From positions 1 through 64,000 of the forward strand of contig MSJI02000844.1 in NCBI GenBank assembly GCA_001931905.2: a DNA stretch of 64,000 bases, read 5' to 3'. The translations under genes and the position numbers were made by a program. Shown here in pieces: positions 44,766 through 55,114 of this stretch. Positions within the stretch are counted from its first letter, which is position 1, and the number at the start of each line of letters is the position of its first letter. The DNA comes from Cladosporium sp. IMV 00045. Lineage: Eukaryota; Ascomycota; Dothideomycetes; Cladosporiales; Cladosporiaceae. Below the pieces are notes generated by a model. The model saw only the letters and a program-made list of their open reading frames with translations, did no database searches and was not told where the DNA came from.

Positions 44766-47040
44766 ATGGCCGCCGACTTCAGGATAGGAGCTGCTTGCTG
44801 GGCGGTATTGCTGCTCTGCTTGCAGTGTGCACAAGCCTTCTATATCCCAGGTAAGGATTTATGTATAAGAACATCGTGGCAATAGAGGTAGGGAGGCTGA
44901 CAAGTTTACAAGGATGGTCGATCAAATCATGGAAAGATGGCGAAACCGTACCGCTCTTCGTCAACAAGGTCTACAGCGACAACACGCAAATTCAGTACGC
45001 CTTCAATGAACTGCCTTTCGTTTGCCCACCAAGTGGAAGACAACGTGAAGGCACTGGCCTCATCTCTGGATCGAATGTCGCTCTCAACCTTGGTGAAGTG
45101 CTCCGCGGCGACCGCATCATGGTCTCGGATTACGAATTGCAGATGGGCAAGGACGACGAAGCACACTATCTCTGCAGTCAGAAGGTCGACCGCGCGGGCC
45201 TCAGGAAAGCGATTGAGGTGGTCAAGCATGGATACGTCGCCGAATGGATCGTGGACAACCTCCCCGGAGCCACGAGCTTCGTGACCGTGGACAAGAGCAG
45301 GAAATACTACGCTTCTGGCTTCAAGATCGGCTACGAGGACTACTCGCCCACGACTAGCAGGCCGAGATTTTTCATCAACAACCACGTCACTCTCGTTATC
45401 CGCTACCACGCCGCACCCGGGAAGGACGGTCAACAGGGAAAGAAGGTGATTGTTGGTTTCGAGGTTTACGCCAAGTCTATCGAGGCTTCAAACCGTGATG
45501 CTGATGGATTACCTCCCAATCTCCACGATGTTCCAAACGGTATGGAGCTTACCATGGCACACAGCACCAACACGACTCTTCCGAGGGATCTGGACTCTTC
45601 TTACTACCCGGCAGAGGTCGACGATGGCGACGAGGACGCCACCCTTACTATTCCCTACACTTACAGCGTTTACTTCCGTGAAGATGAGAAGCTCGAGTGG
45701 GCAAACCGATGGGATCTCTACTTTGTTAACCAGGAAGACAGCTCCAAGATTCACTGGCTGGCAATCATCAACTCACTCGTCATCTTTGCTGCGCTCTCTG
45801 CCGTCGTCGCGGTTATCCTCGCTCGCACGATCCGTGGCGACATTAAGGGATACAGAGATTCTGGCTTGGAAGATGGAAAGCTTCGCATTGGCAAGCGGAA
45901 CAAGGGCCACAGATCGCCCAGATCTCCTCGCAAGAGCTTCGAGAAAGGTGGACTCCTGGACCAAGGTGAAAGTGATGGTATCGACGACGCCAGCTCCGAC
46001 GATGAGGTTCTCGAGGACACCACTGGCTGGAAGCTCGTTCATGCCGATGTTTTCCGCGCGCCTGCGTTTGGCCAATTGCTCGCCCCTCTTATCGGATCTG
46101 GCATGCAGCTGGTCCTGATGTCGGTTGGCCTCGTTGCTCTCTCTTGCTTCGGCGTTCTCAACCCAAGCTTCCGAGGTGGCTTTGTTAGTGTTGGAATTGC
46201 GCTCTTCATCCTCGCTGGCGCTTTCAGTGGATACTTTTCTGCGCGCATTTACAAGACTTTCAACGGTACACTTTGGAAGCACAATGCCGTGGTCACTGCT
46301 ACTCTGGTTCCTGGCCTTCTCTTCGCGACAATCTTCGTTTTGAACCTTTTCGTCTGGGCGAATGCTTCTTCGACCGCGATCCCGCTCGGCAGCTTGATAG
46401 CTCTCGTTTGCCTTTGGCTCCTTATCCAGCTACCGCTGGTGTACGTTGGCAGCTGGTACGGTTACAACCGCGCCGGCGGTTACAGCCACCCGATCAAAGC
46501 CAACGCTGTACCACGTCAAATCCCTTATCAGCCTTGGTACTCTCGCCGACTTCAGGCCGCGCTTGTTGCAGGCTTGATTCCGTTCGCCGTCATCTTCATC
46601 GAGCTCTTGTTCCTCTTCCGCAGCCTGTGGCAGGACAAGAGCGGTTACTACTACGTTTTTGGTTTCCTTGCTGTTGTCTCTACTATTTTAATGCTTGCCG
46701 TGATGGAGACCACCATCATCGGCGTCTACATTCAGTTGTGTTCTGAGGTATGCTTGTCTCTCCAAGTCGTCGATCGGACCTGAACTAACAAATTTCACAG
46801 AACTACAACTGGCAATGGCACTCCTTCCTTCTCGGATCCTCTTCCGCCTTCTGGGTCTTTGCCTACTGCGCCTACTACTTCGCCACCCAACTACACATCA
46901 CCGGCTTCGCCAACACAGTCCTCTTCTTTTCATACGCAGGCCTTGCATGCGCTGTGTATGGTCTGCTGATGGGCACAGTCGGCTTCTTGACCGCATACGC
47001 GTTTGTCAGGAGAATTTACTCGGCCATCAAAGTCGACTGA
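44766..47040 (+). CDS. EMP70/TM9SF nonaspanin, transmembrane protein 9 superfamily
   Basis: Endosome/Golgi membrane protein with a large luminal N-terminal domain and nine helices, involved in sorting and adhesion-related trafficking. Three exons: 44766-44850, 44913-46747, 46801-47040. Exon 1 is a signal peptide (MAADFRIGAACWAVLLLCLQ) ending AFYIPG, and exon 2 continues WSIKSWKDGETVPLFVNKVYS, the characteristic start of the mature protein. Later family hallmarks include FYLP-type G-x-x-Y-x-D, WKLVHADVFRAP, YGYNRAGGYSHPIKANAVPR and IPYQPWY. The last exon contains NYNWQWHSFLLGSSSAFWVF and ends IYSAIKVD, matching the K-x-D Golgi-retention style C-terminus of the family. Complete and normal length (about 720 residues). 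Confidence 0.96.
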
Positions 47041-47566
47041 AGAGAATGTGTACATTGGGGGTTTCGGAGGGGCGCAATCGGGGGACAAAATTTTCCATCT
47101 TTTACTGGTTTTCGTTGATGCATCTTTAGCGGGAAAGCGAAAGCCCAACACGCGCGAGTCGAAGCGCTCGTCTTCGCAATCTTTTTCATTTCCTCTTTCT
47201 CTTCGATTCTCGTTTTCAAAAGGGCCTAGCTGCGCGGCGAGAGTGCAGCAGACAAGGGTTGCTCGGCGATTTTCTTCAGCACGCCGTGCCCTTTTCGCTC
47301 TCTTTTTTTGAGTGTTCTGTGCAGTAATGATAATATGAGGAATCAGCACATGTTACTTGGACATTTTTTGCTTCTCCGTTATCCTTCTCAATCAGTTGTC
47401 CACTTTTGAATCGCTCGTCCACGCTAGATCGTGCTGTCAAACGCCGACGTCGGCACGTCATCTGTTGATTCCCCACCTGCTCACGATAGGCCCTCCTCAA
47501 ACATCAAGCTTCCAAAATACCACTTCCTCTTCCTCTTACTAAACCAAAAGTCCCATACACGTCACA

Positions 47567-48514
47567 ATGGCTTCCAAACTCCTAGCCAAACCCCTCAAGC
47601 TCGCCCTGATCCAGCTCTCGGCGGGCGCCGACAAAACCGCAAACCTCGCCAACGCCCGCTCCAAGGTCCTCGAAGCCGCCAAAGCAGGCGCCAAACTCGT
47701 CGTCCTGCCCGAGTGCTTCAACAGCCCCTATGGCACCAAGCACTTCCCCAAATACGCCGAGGAACTGTACCCGCTCGACATAGGCGGCAGCCCCAGCAAC
47801 GGCGGCGCGCCGCCCCAAGAGAAATCCCCCAGCTACCACGTCCTCAGCGCCGTCGCTGCCGAGAGCAAAATCACCCTCATCGGCGGCAGCATCCCGGAAT
47901 TCTCCAAGGAACAAAACAAATGGTACAACACGTCCCTGACCTTCGGGGAGGAAGGCCAACTCCTCGCGCGCCACCGCAAAGTGCACCTCTTCGACATCGA
48001 TATCCCGGGCAAGATCTCCTTCCACGAGAGCGAGGTCCTCTCCCCCGGCAACAAAGTCACTCTCATGGACGTCCCCGGCTACGGCAAGATCGGCCTCGCC
48101 ATCTGCTACGACATCCGCTTCCCGGAACTTGCCATGATCGCCGCGCGCAAAGGCGCCTTCGCCCTCGTCTACCCCGGCGCTTTCAACCTGACCACCGGTG
48201 CGCGCCACTGGGAATTGCTGGCGCGCGCGAGAGCGGTGGATAATCAGTGCTACGTCGCGCTGTGCAGTCCGGCGAGGGATATGCAGGCCGACTACCACGC
48301 TTGGGGGCATAGTATGGTTGTTGATCCGGATGCGGGGGTTGTGGAGCAACTGGACGAGAAGGAGGGGATACTGTATGCGGAGCTGGAGCCGGAGAAGTTG
48401 GAGGAGACGAGGAGGAATATTCCGGTGTATACGCAGAGGAGATTCGATGTTTATCCCGATATTAGTGAGGGGAAGGTTAGGTGGGAGGATTATGGTGGCG
48501 GGATTCCTTGGTGA
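47567..48514 (+). CDS. NIT3: nitrilase-superfamily omega-amidase (Nit2/Nit3)
   Basis: Hydrolyses omega-amides such as alpha-ketoglutaramate and related deaminated glutathione products; a metabolite-repair enzyme of cytosol and mitochondria. Single exon, 315 residues, typical length. The catalytic triad of the nitrilase fold is intact: Glu49 (VVLPECFNSPYG), Lys138 (RHRKVHLFDIDIPG) and Cys180 (GLAICYDIRFPE). LFDIDIPGKISFHES is characteristic of the Nit2 branch. A short N-terminal stretch (MASKLLAKPLKL) is not an obvious targeting sequence. No functional link to neighbours. Confidence 0.95.
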   Translation: MASKLLAKPLKLALIQLSAGADKTANLANARSKVLEAAKAGAKLVVLPECFNSPYGTKHFPKYAEELYPLDIGGSPSNGGAPPQEKSPSYHVLSAVAAESKITLIGGSIPEFSKEQNKWYNTSLTFGEEGQLLARHRKVHLFDIDIPGKISFHESEVLSPGNKVTLMDVPGYGKIGLAICYDIRFPELAMIAARKGAFALVYPGAFNLTTGARHWELLARARAVDNQCYVALCSPARDMQADYHAWGHSMVVDPDAGVVEQLDEKEGILYAELEPEKLEETRRNIPVYTQRRFDVYPDISEGKVRWEDYGGGIPW

Positions 48515-49062
48515 GGAGAGATGATTTATGAATTTGCATGCAGAGGGATATACGTTAGAGACGCACGTTCATGTACATGTATGATAGCACATGGGCCGCT
48601 CCTATGATCCTCAAAGATGAGGTGGGTGCCTTTCGCTCGACGACCTTGCCTCGACCGAGCAGATATCTCCTGCACTGATCTCCCAGCCAACTCCAGTCGA
48701 CTGGAAAGTACGAATGCGGACACAGAACATCTCTTGTTGACATCAAGGTTCTAGACTCCTCCAGGACACCTCCTTTCACCTTTCAAACAGTCATTCTCTC
48801 ATCCCTCCGTCATCTCATATCTCGCTCCTCATATCTATCCTAAGCAGAACGCGAACGCTGGCCGTCAGTTCTGCTACACTCCCTGTCGATCAACTAACAT
48901 TGCCACCCCTCTGGAGCCTCTATTCATCCTTGGCGAATCTCATCACATTCATGACCTGAAGTGGTCATCCCATCAACACAGCCTTCTCCTAACTCTACCT
49001 CAGCCTCACCTCAACCGCCTACAAACGCGGATCACCAGCGTGGGAATGAAGTCGACGCTGCA

Positions 49063-52000
49063 ATGGTTGTGACTTCACCAGCCGTCGGAAGCCAGGACAC
49101 CAAATCCGTAACGCCAGAAACCAAGACCGGAGCACAACTCAAGAAACCTCCCACCGTCACAACACCGGTAGAGCCGCAAGCAAGCCCATCAACCAACAAG
49201 CCCGCGGAACCACCCAAGAACCCAGTCCCTCCCACCACCACAAACCGAGTCACCAGCAGCCCACCCCCACCCGCACCAAAAGATGTCCCGGCTCCTCCAC
49301 CACCACCGGCACCACCCACCGCCTCACCCACAACTACAGACCAGCACCTCCCTCCCCAACCTCAACCTCCCCTTCCCCTCCCAAAACCCGACACCACCAA
49401 AACCCCCATACCTTCTGGAGAAGACCTCGACCCAAACACCCAACCTCCCCTCCTCCCCCTGCCGAGCATTCCCTACTTTCGCTCCCCCCGCTCCCAAGCC
49501 AGCCCGCTACCACTCCAACCGCAGCCCGCTGCGCCGGGACTCAGTCTCGCGCCGGGAAATGCAGGACCGTCGACGAGTCGAGCAGAGCCGAGCACGGGGA
49601 AGGCTGCGGAGTCGCAGCTCGCCGGACCGGGGGTCGTTCCTGCCGCGGGAGAAGCGGCGAAGGGAGCGGTTGCGACGGGTGTTCCGACGCTCGTCGAGGA
49701 GGAGGGAGAGGGGCTCACGGTTGGCGACGCCGAGCGTGCGAAGTTCGGCTACTGGAGGCCCTCGAGAGGGAACAAGTTTGCGGAGGGTTTGGAGAAGGTT
49801 CGGGAGGTTGAGGGGGGAGAGGTAGAGGGGCTTTTTGGAGAGGAGAAGCCGGTCATGCCGGTGGCGGAGATGGGGTATTGGGGTTGAGGAGGGCGAGGTC
49901 GCCGAAGGGGTTTTGGGCGGGAACGAAAGGTTTGGTGGAGGGTGTTGAGGGCGGTGTGACGAAGGGGATGGGGGAGTTGGAGGATGTTGTGGAGGATGAG
50001 GCGAGGCGAGTCGTCGATCCGGCGAAGATTGCGTATTGGAGGCATGGCAGGGTGACGGATCCGGCGAAGTTTGCGCCGGCGGCGATTGCGGGTAGGTCTT
50101 CTGCTGTGGTTGAAGGAGCCATGAAAGCTATTCCTGATATTGCTTTGCCTGCTGCGAAAGAGGCAAAGAAGGCTCAGCAAGCTGTGAGTTCGGCGCATAA
50201 GGCGGCCAGCGAGTACTCTCCCTCTGAGTACAGCGATTACCGCAGCGATCCGATTTCCTTCCACTCTTCTCACGGTACACTATCGTCTGGACAGAGAAGA
50301 CCGCCGACCGAGATGAAGAACGCCATCTCTTCGCCTTACCTTTAGCATGGAAATCGCAGAAGGGCTTTTGAATCTAAATCTGGTGAGCTGGATCTCGACG
50401 AACTGCGACAGACGTCAACACAACTAAACCATGCGGTTCACGGGCTGAATGAGCTTATGGAAGAAGCGCTCAGACTCGCTGGAAGAGCGGCTCATGATGA
50501 TAGACCGAACGAGGTCGTTGATGTTTTCGACAGTGCGGCTGCTCATTTGCGTCATGCTACGACGATGCATAAGCATAGTCACCATCGTCGGAGAAGGCAT
50601 TATTCGACTGATGAGCTGCGGTATGCCTCTGACGATTCAGATGGGTTGGATCATGGCCAACCTGTCGTCAGGTCTCTACAACGGAAGCACACGTCCTACC
50701 TCAGACAAGGAGATCATCGTCGTCAGCCGGTTGTCGTTGGTCGATATCAGAACGCCAGGAAAGTCCCTGTATCACGCCACATGGTCGCCAGCGAAGACTC
50801 CATCCTCGCCACTCCACCTCACGCCTACCGTCCGCTCTCTCCGCAAGAACTAGCATACGGTCCTCCCATGCGTCGCCACGCCAGACCCCGAATAGACGAC
50901 CCCGTCGAACTGCATCACCTCGGTCTATCCAACCGTCTCAAAAGAAAGCCCGACAGCGAAGACTACCCCGAAGGCTTGCATGCCAGAGCGCCCAACTTCC
51001 CCAGCAGACCCGAGCCTGTGCTCCCGGCTATTCGACCAGTGCCTCCTCCTCGCACCAGCTCCAGAGCAACGCCGAGCACTTTGCCTACATCTTCAACCAG
51101 TCAAGGCACTTCGACCGCCACGACGGAGCACCCTGGGAACACCGATCTCCGCCACCCTCGCAAGAGGCACGTCAGTCTGCGTCCGGGCCAGGATTTCTCA
51201 CTCGGTCGGCATCATCATCGTCAGCCCATTGCGAGGGAATGGCAGACTGCGAGGAAGAGGATGACGGCCGCGATTGCTTGTTTGAATACGGTGTTTGTTG
51301 GGCTGATTGTTGGGATCTATGTGAGTTGGTTTAATTCGATTTCGGTGGTGAGAGGCAATGCTGACAGGTCCTCCTAGGCTGGAGAGGTGCCGAGAATTCA
51401 GTATGAGATTGGAGATACGAATCATCTTGTCATTTTGGGGAATGTGCTGTGAGTTCACTTCGAGACCGGTTGAGCGATGATGGCAGTCTAACATTTACAG
51501 TCTCTATCTCGGCATTGCTCTGACGACAGTCATTTTCTGGCCTCTGCCGCTCCTCCATGGCCGGAAACCTTACACGCTTGCGGCGTTCGCGATCATGCTA
51601 CCGCTGCAGTTCCCTCAAGCCATCGCTGCTGCTGGCTATCGTGACACTTATGCTGTTCTCGCTCGCGTTGGTCTCCTCCTGTCGCGAATGCTGACGGGCC
51701 TAGCCATGGGGTTCGCCAATATCAATTTCCTACCCTCTCTTCTCGACCTTTTCGGTGCGTCCCTCATGTCCGAACGCCCTCATCAGGAGGTAGTTGTCAA
51801 AGAAGACGTCCGCAGACAAGGAGGCGGCGTGGGACTTTGGCTCGGTATTTGGTGCTGGTGCTACATTGGCTCCCTTTCTGTTGGCTTCTGCATTGGAGCT
51901 TGTATCATCTCCTCCCTCAATCCGGCCTGGGGCTTCTACCTGGTCATCATCCTACTCGCCTTCTTCCTCTTCGTCAACGTCGTCGCACCCGAAACTCGAC

Positions 52001-53118
52001 CCTCCCCCTACCGCCGCTCTCTAATCCACTTCTTCGACCCGCCCACGCAGAACGTCAAGCGTCGTCTCGCCCGCGGAGAAGTCAAGTTACACATCTCCAA
52101 CACAGGCCCCAAATGGTGGCTCGAAGAAGTAACCGCCGGCCTCACCCTGACCATCCGCATGCTCCTGCAACCCGGCTTCTTCCTCACAACCCTCTACCTC
52201 GCCTGGATCTACGCCCAAGTAGTCCTAGTAATCACGCTCCTCGGCGCCCTCCTCTCGCGAGACTACACCCTCCCCGCCTCCTCCGTCGGCCTCATCACCC
52301 TCAGCCTCGCCATCGGCGCCCTCCTCGCCATCCCACTAACCCACGCAAACCTCTTCTCTCGCTCCCGCACCTCCCCCCAACGCACAGACAGCATGACCCT
52401 GCACCCGCACGCGCACAAACGCTACATCTGGACCTCGCACATGGCCCGCCGCTGCATTTTCACCTTGCTCCTCCCCCTCGCCGGCGCGGCCTACACGCTC
52501 ACCTCCCCCGGCCCGCGCATGCACTGGTCTGCCCCCGCGTCCTTCGCAGCCCTCCTCGGCTTCCTCTCCAACCTGGCAATCTCCGAATGCATCGGTCTGA
52601 TCATGGAGACTTTCGACACATGCGACTTGCAACCGGGGATAAACTCCCGCCACCCCTCACAGCAGACCAAGAAGCGAAGGACGCACTACTCGTCTTTCCC
52701 ACGCGTGTGTGCAGGTTTCTTCGCAGCGCAGAGTCTCGGCTTCGCGCTCGCTGCGGCCGCCACGGCCGTTTCGGGCACGATGACGCGCGCGGTCGGAGCG
52801 CAGCTCAGCACGGCCGTTGTGGCGGGTGTGTTGCTGGTGTTGACGGTAATGTTGCTGGGGGTGCTGTGGCGGTGGAAGAGCTGGAAGGTCGTGCCGGATG
52901 GGGTGGTGAGGGATGTGAGGAGGAAGAGCGCGGTGGTTAGAATGGGCGGTGGTGCGGGGGATGGCGAGGGTGGGAGGAGGGGAAAGGAGGATTGGTTGCC
53001 CGTTGTGGTTGGAAATCCTTCGGGGCAGGTGAGGAGGGTGAATTTGTTGGAGATGGGGAGGTGGAGTCGGTGGAGTGAGATTAGGAGGTTGAACTTGTTG
53101 GATGAAGGGAGGGGGTAA
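49063..53118 (+). CDS. MFS transporter with long disordered N-terminus (apparent frameshift)
   Basis: Major facilitator-type transporter; substrate unknown. The N-terminal ~600 residues are Pro-rich then carry short repeats around Y-W-R/G (KFGYWRPSRGNKF, AYWRHGRVTDPAKF). Conserved landmarks of this fungal family follow: ESKSGELDLDEL, HVSLRPGQDF and the membrane part from MTAAIACLNTVFVGLIVGIY through GEVPRIQYEI, FWPLPLLHGRKPYTL, GLAMGFANINFLPSLLDLFG, RRQGGGVGLWLG and NPAWGFYLVIIL. Introns 51321-51377 and 51450-51500 are clear. GTGAGT at 50184 with an acceptor at 50345 forms a probable phase-0 intron; unspliced, that acceptor TAG is an in-frame stop. Frame is lost at GGGG 49880-49883, where one base is missing for Y-W-G to continue. 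Start is uncertain: 49063 is the first in-frame ATG, but the frame is open upstream to 48955. Confidence 0.75.
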
Positions 53119-53373
53119 CGGAAAGAGAAGAGTAGGAGAGGAGGTTGGTTTTTTTGGTATTCTTGCGGATGTTTTTGTTCGGGGAGTTTGATTTTTCCTA
53201 GAGATGGATAAGGGAGGGCATACGCCCGCCTGATAATGTGGATGTCTGTGAAATCCTACGAAGTAATTTGGAAGCGATTGTGAGACGCAATTCGAATATG
53301 AGATTTCTCTTGCCTTGATACTTTTTTCTACTGATACACTCTCTGGCATCTCCAAAGAAACTCTGTCCAATCT

Positions 53374-54360
53374 CTACTCGCTCTCGCTGTCCCCTCCATC
53401 ATCTTCACCCTCCGCAAGAGGCACAACGCGGAATTCTACGAAAGTATGCCCAGCACCGCCTCCAATAGCATCCACATCTACCAAGAATTGCAAATTCAGC
53501 ACACCTTCGTCGTCGATGCGAAGAGAGACTTTATTCGCCGTTGCCATCGCTCGCTGCGCCGCTTTGAGCAGCTGGAATGAGTAGCTTGCCATGGTTTTGC
53601 GGTGGCACGTGTACGTTTCCAGGATTGGCGTCTCAGACGACGTGGCAGTGGTGAAGTCTACGGTGGAAGAGCCTAGAGCGCCCGTTGCCGAAAGAGAGAG
53701 GATGGAGTGGGAGGCCGAGGAAGGCGTGGCGTTGATGCTGATTGTGGTGGGGTTCATGCTTGAGAGTTCCGTGATGGCGTCTAGCAAGCTCACTGAGCGC
53801 ATGATCGTCTTGAGCGCTATCGTGTCTCTGTTGAAGGGGATTTCTTCGTTGCTGGCAGGTGCGTAGGTTGTCAAATCGCAGGTCGTCGTCACGCCAGTTT
53901 CGGACATGTGGATGCTTAGTGGATTTCCTTCGCCGTCGTAGGAGAATGTGCAGATGCCCGCTGTGTGCGAAGTGAATGCATCGATGCCGGCATGGCGGCC
54001 GAGTCGGTGAGCGGCGAATGCATCCGGCACGTCCGGGCGTTTTGTAGCGTTCGGGTCGGAGAGAGTGAAGATGTTGAGAGTTTCCAGAAGAGAATCGAGG
54101 GATATTTGAAAGTGTGGTGGCTCAGGAGGGTCGTCCTGTGAAGACGTGGGCGAAATTTGATTGTATGTGTAACTTGTGAAGAGTGCCTTTTCTAAGAAGA
54201 TAAATGCCTCCATAACGCTGCCATCTTCTGTAGTTATACGCAACCCTTCCGGAGCAATGCGTACGTGCGCTTTGCTGGTGAAGGAGATACAGCGGAGGAG
54301 TTGGAGGAGTTGACGGGCAGAGGAGGAGACGGCAGTGAAAAGGGTCGAGTCTATTGCCAT
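53374..54360 (-). CDS. rad1: Rad1/Rad17 subunit of the 9-1-1 DNA-damage checkpoint clamp
   Basis: PCNA-like clamp subunit that with Rad9 and Hus1 is loaded at damaged DNA to activate the checkpoint. Single exon, 328 residues. Start MAIDSTLFTAVSSSARQLLQ; family-like blocks include FTSKAHVRIAPEGLRITTED and SVMEAFIFLEKALFTSYTYN, and the C-terminal LLKAAQRAMATANKVSLRID and VEFRVVPLAEG. Two PCNA-like halves are visible. An Asp/Glu tail closes the protein. The start codon is only 76 bp downstream of the OST5 stop, so its promoter must overlap OST5 or the genes share a transcript. Confidence 0.93.
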   Translation of the reverse strand: MAIDSTLFTAVSSSARQLLQLLRCISFTSKAHVRIAPEGLRITTEDGSVMEAFIFLEKALFTSYTYNQISPTSSQDDPPEPPHFQISLDSLLETLNIFTLSDPNATKRPDVPDAFAAHRLGRHAGIDAFTSHTAGICTFSYDGEGNPLSIHMSETGVTTTCDLTTYAPASNEEIPFNRDTIALKTIMRSVSLLDAITELSSMNPTTISINATPSSASHSILSLSATGALGSSTVDFTTATSSETPILETYTCHRKTMASYSFQLLKAAQRAMATANKVSLRIDDEGVLNLQFLVDVDAIGGGAGHTFVEFRVVPLAEGEDDGGDSESE

Positions 54361-54436
54361 GCTGGGCTGATTATCGATGGGATCGCAGGGGTACTCGAGG
54401 GGGTCGTGACGGTCGTTATATGGTATGTTGATAAGT

Positions 54437-54787
54437 TTACACGTAGACGCCGACAGCGCAGATCATGTAGACTGCACCAAAGCTTTTTAATCGTTAGTCT
54501 CTTGCTCGAATGATTAAGGGTTGGAGGCACATACCCGAAAGTCAAGGAAGCTGGCAGAGCATACAGGGGCAAGTTCTTGAGGTTGTTGTCTGGAATTTGT
54601 TAGTATATGGCATCAATCCGGCGATGAGACGCTTCTGTCACTAACTCAGACCAAACAAGCCAGTCAGAACAAGAGCTGTAAACAGCAGAGCGAAGCCGAC
54701 AGTGAATTGTTGCGATTTGGGGATGGTGGGCTCGAATGGCTGGCTCGCCGAGGCGTCCCAAATCTCTTGGAGCGAAGAAGAAGACAT
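54437..54787 (-). CDS. OST5: oligosaccharyltransferase subunit Ost5 (TMEM258-like)
   Basis: Tiny two-helix ER-membrane subunit of the complex that transfers the N-glycan to nascent proteins. Three exons, 54646-54787, 54535-54589 and 54482-54437, joined by introns of 56 and 52 nt, both with CTAAC branch sites; total 80 residues. Exon 1: MSSSSLQEIWDASASQPFEP, then helix TVGFALLFTALVLTGLFGL. Exons 2-3: LPLYALPASLTFGFGAVYMI then CAVGVYV. The P-F-E-P start, L-T-G-L-F-G-L and the V-G-V-Y-V end are typical of fungal Ost5. Divergent from GCN5 (327 bp) and tandem with RAD1 (76 bp). Confidence 0.9.
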
Positions 54788-55114
54788 GGAGTGTTTGTGA
54801 CTTGTGTTATTTGAGTGGTCTGTGTGCGAGCGTTGATGTGTATGTCGTTCTTCAACAAAGGTAGGAGAAGCTCATGGGCAAGTGAAGCCTCACGTCGACA
54901 TCAGATGCCATTGAACAGCTGGACGTGAAGCTCGGCTTCTGAGGGAGCAGTTCCTGCCTCAGGCACTCGATAAGTCAGGCGGACCTTCTTCCGCGACCGG
55001 CATCCGCCCTTCCCCAAGAGCATCATCATCGTGGAGACGTTCGCGACACCTGGATCAGTGTTGTTACCGCAAGCTGTACTGCGCACATCTATACCCTACC
55101 GCCGTGTAGCAGAT

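Noticed and set aside
49283..49825. Arg-rich alternative frame over the MFS N-terminus
   Set aside because: The frame ending in the Y-W motif fits the transporter family and connects downstream; the Arg-rich frame does not continue.
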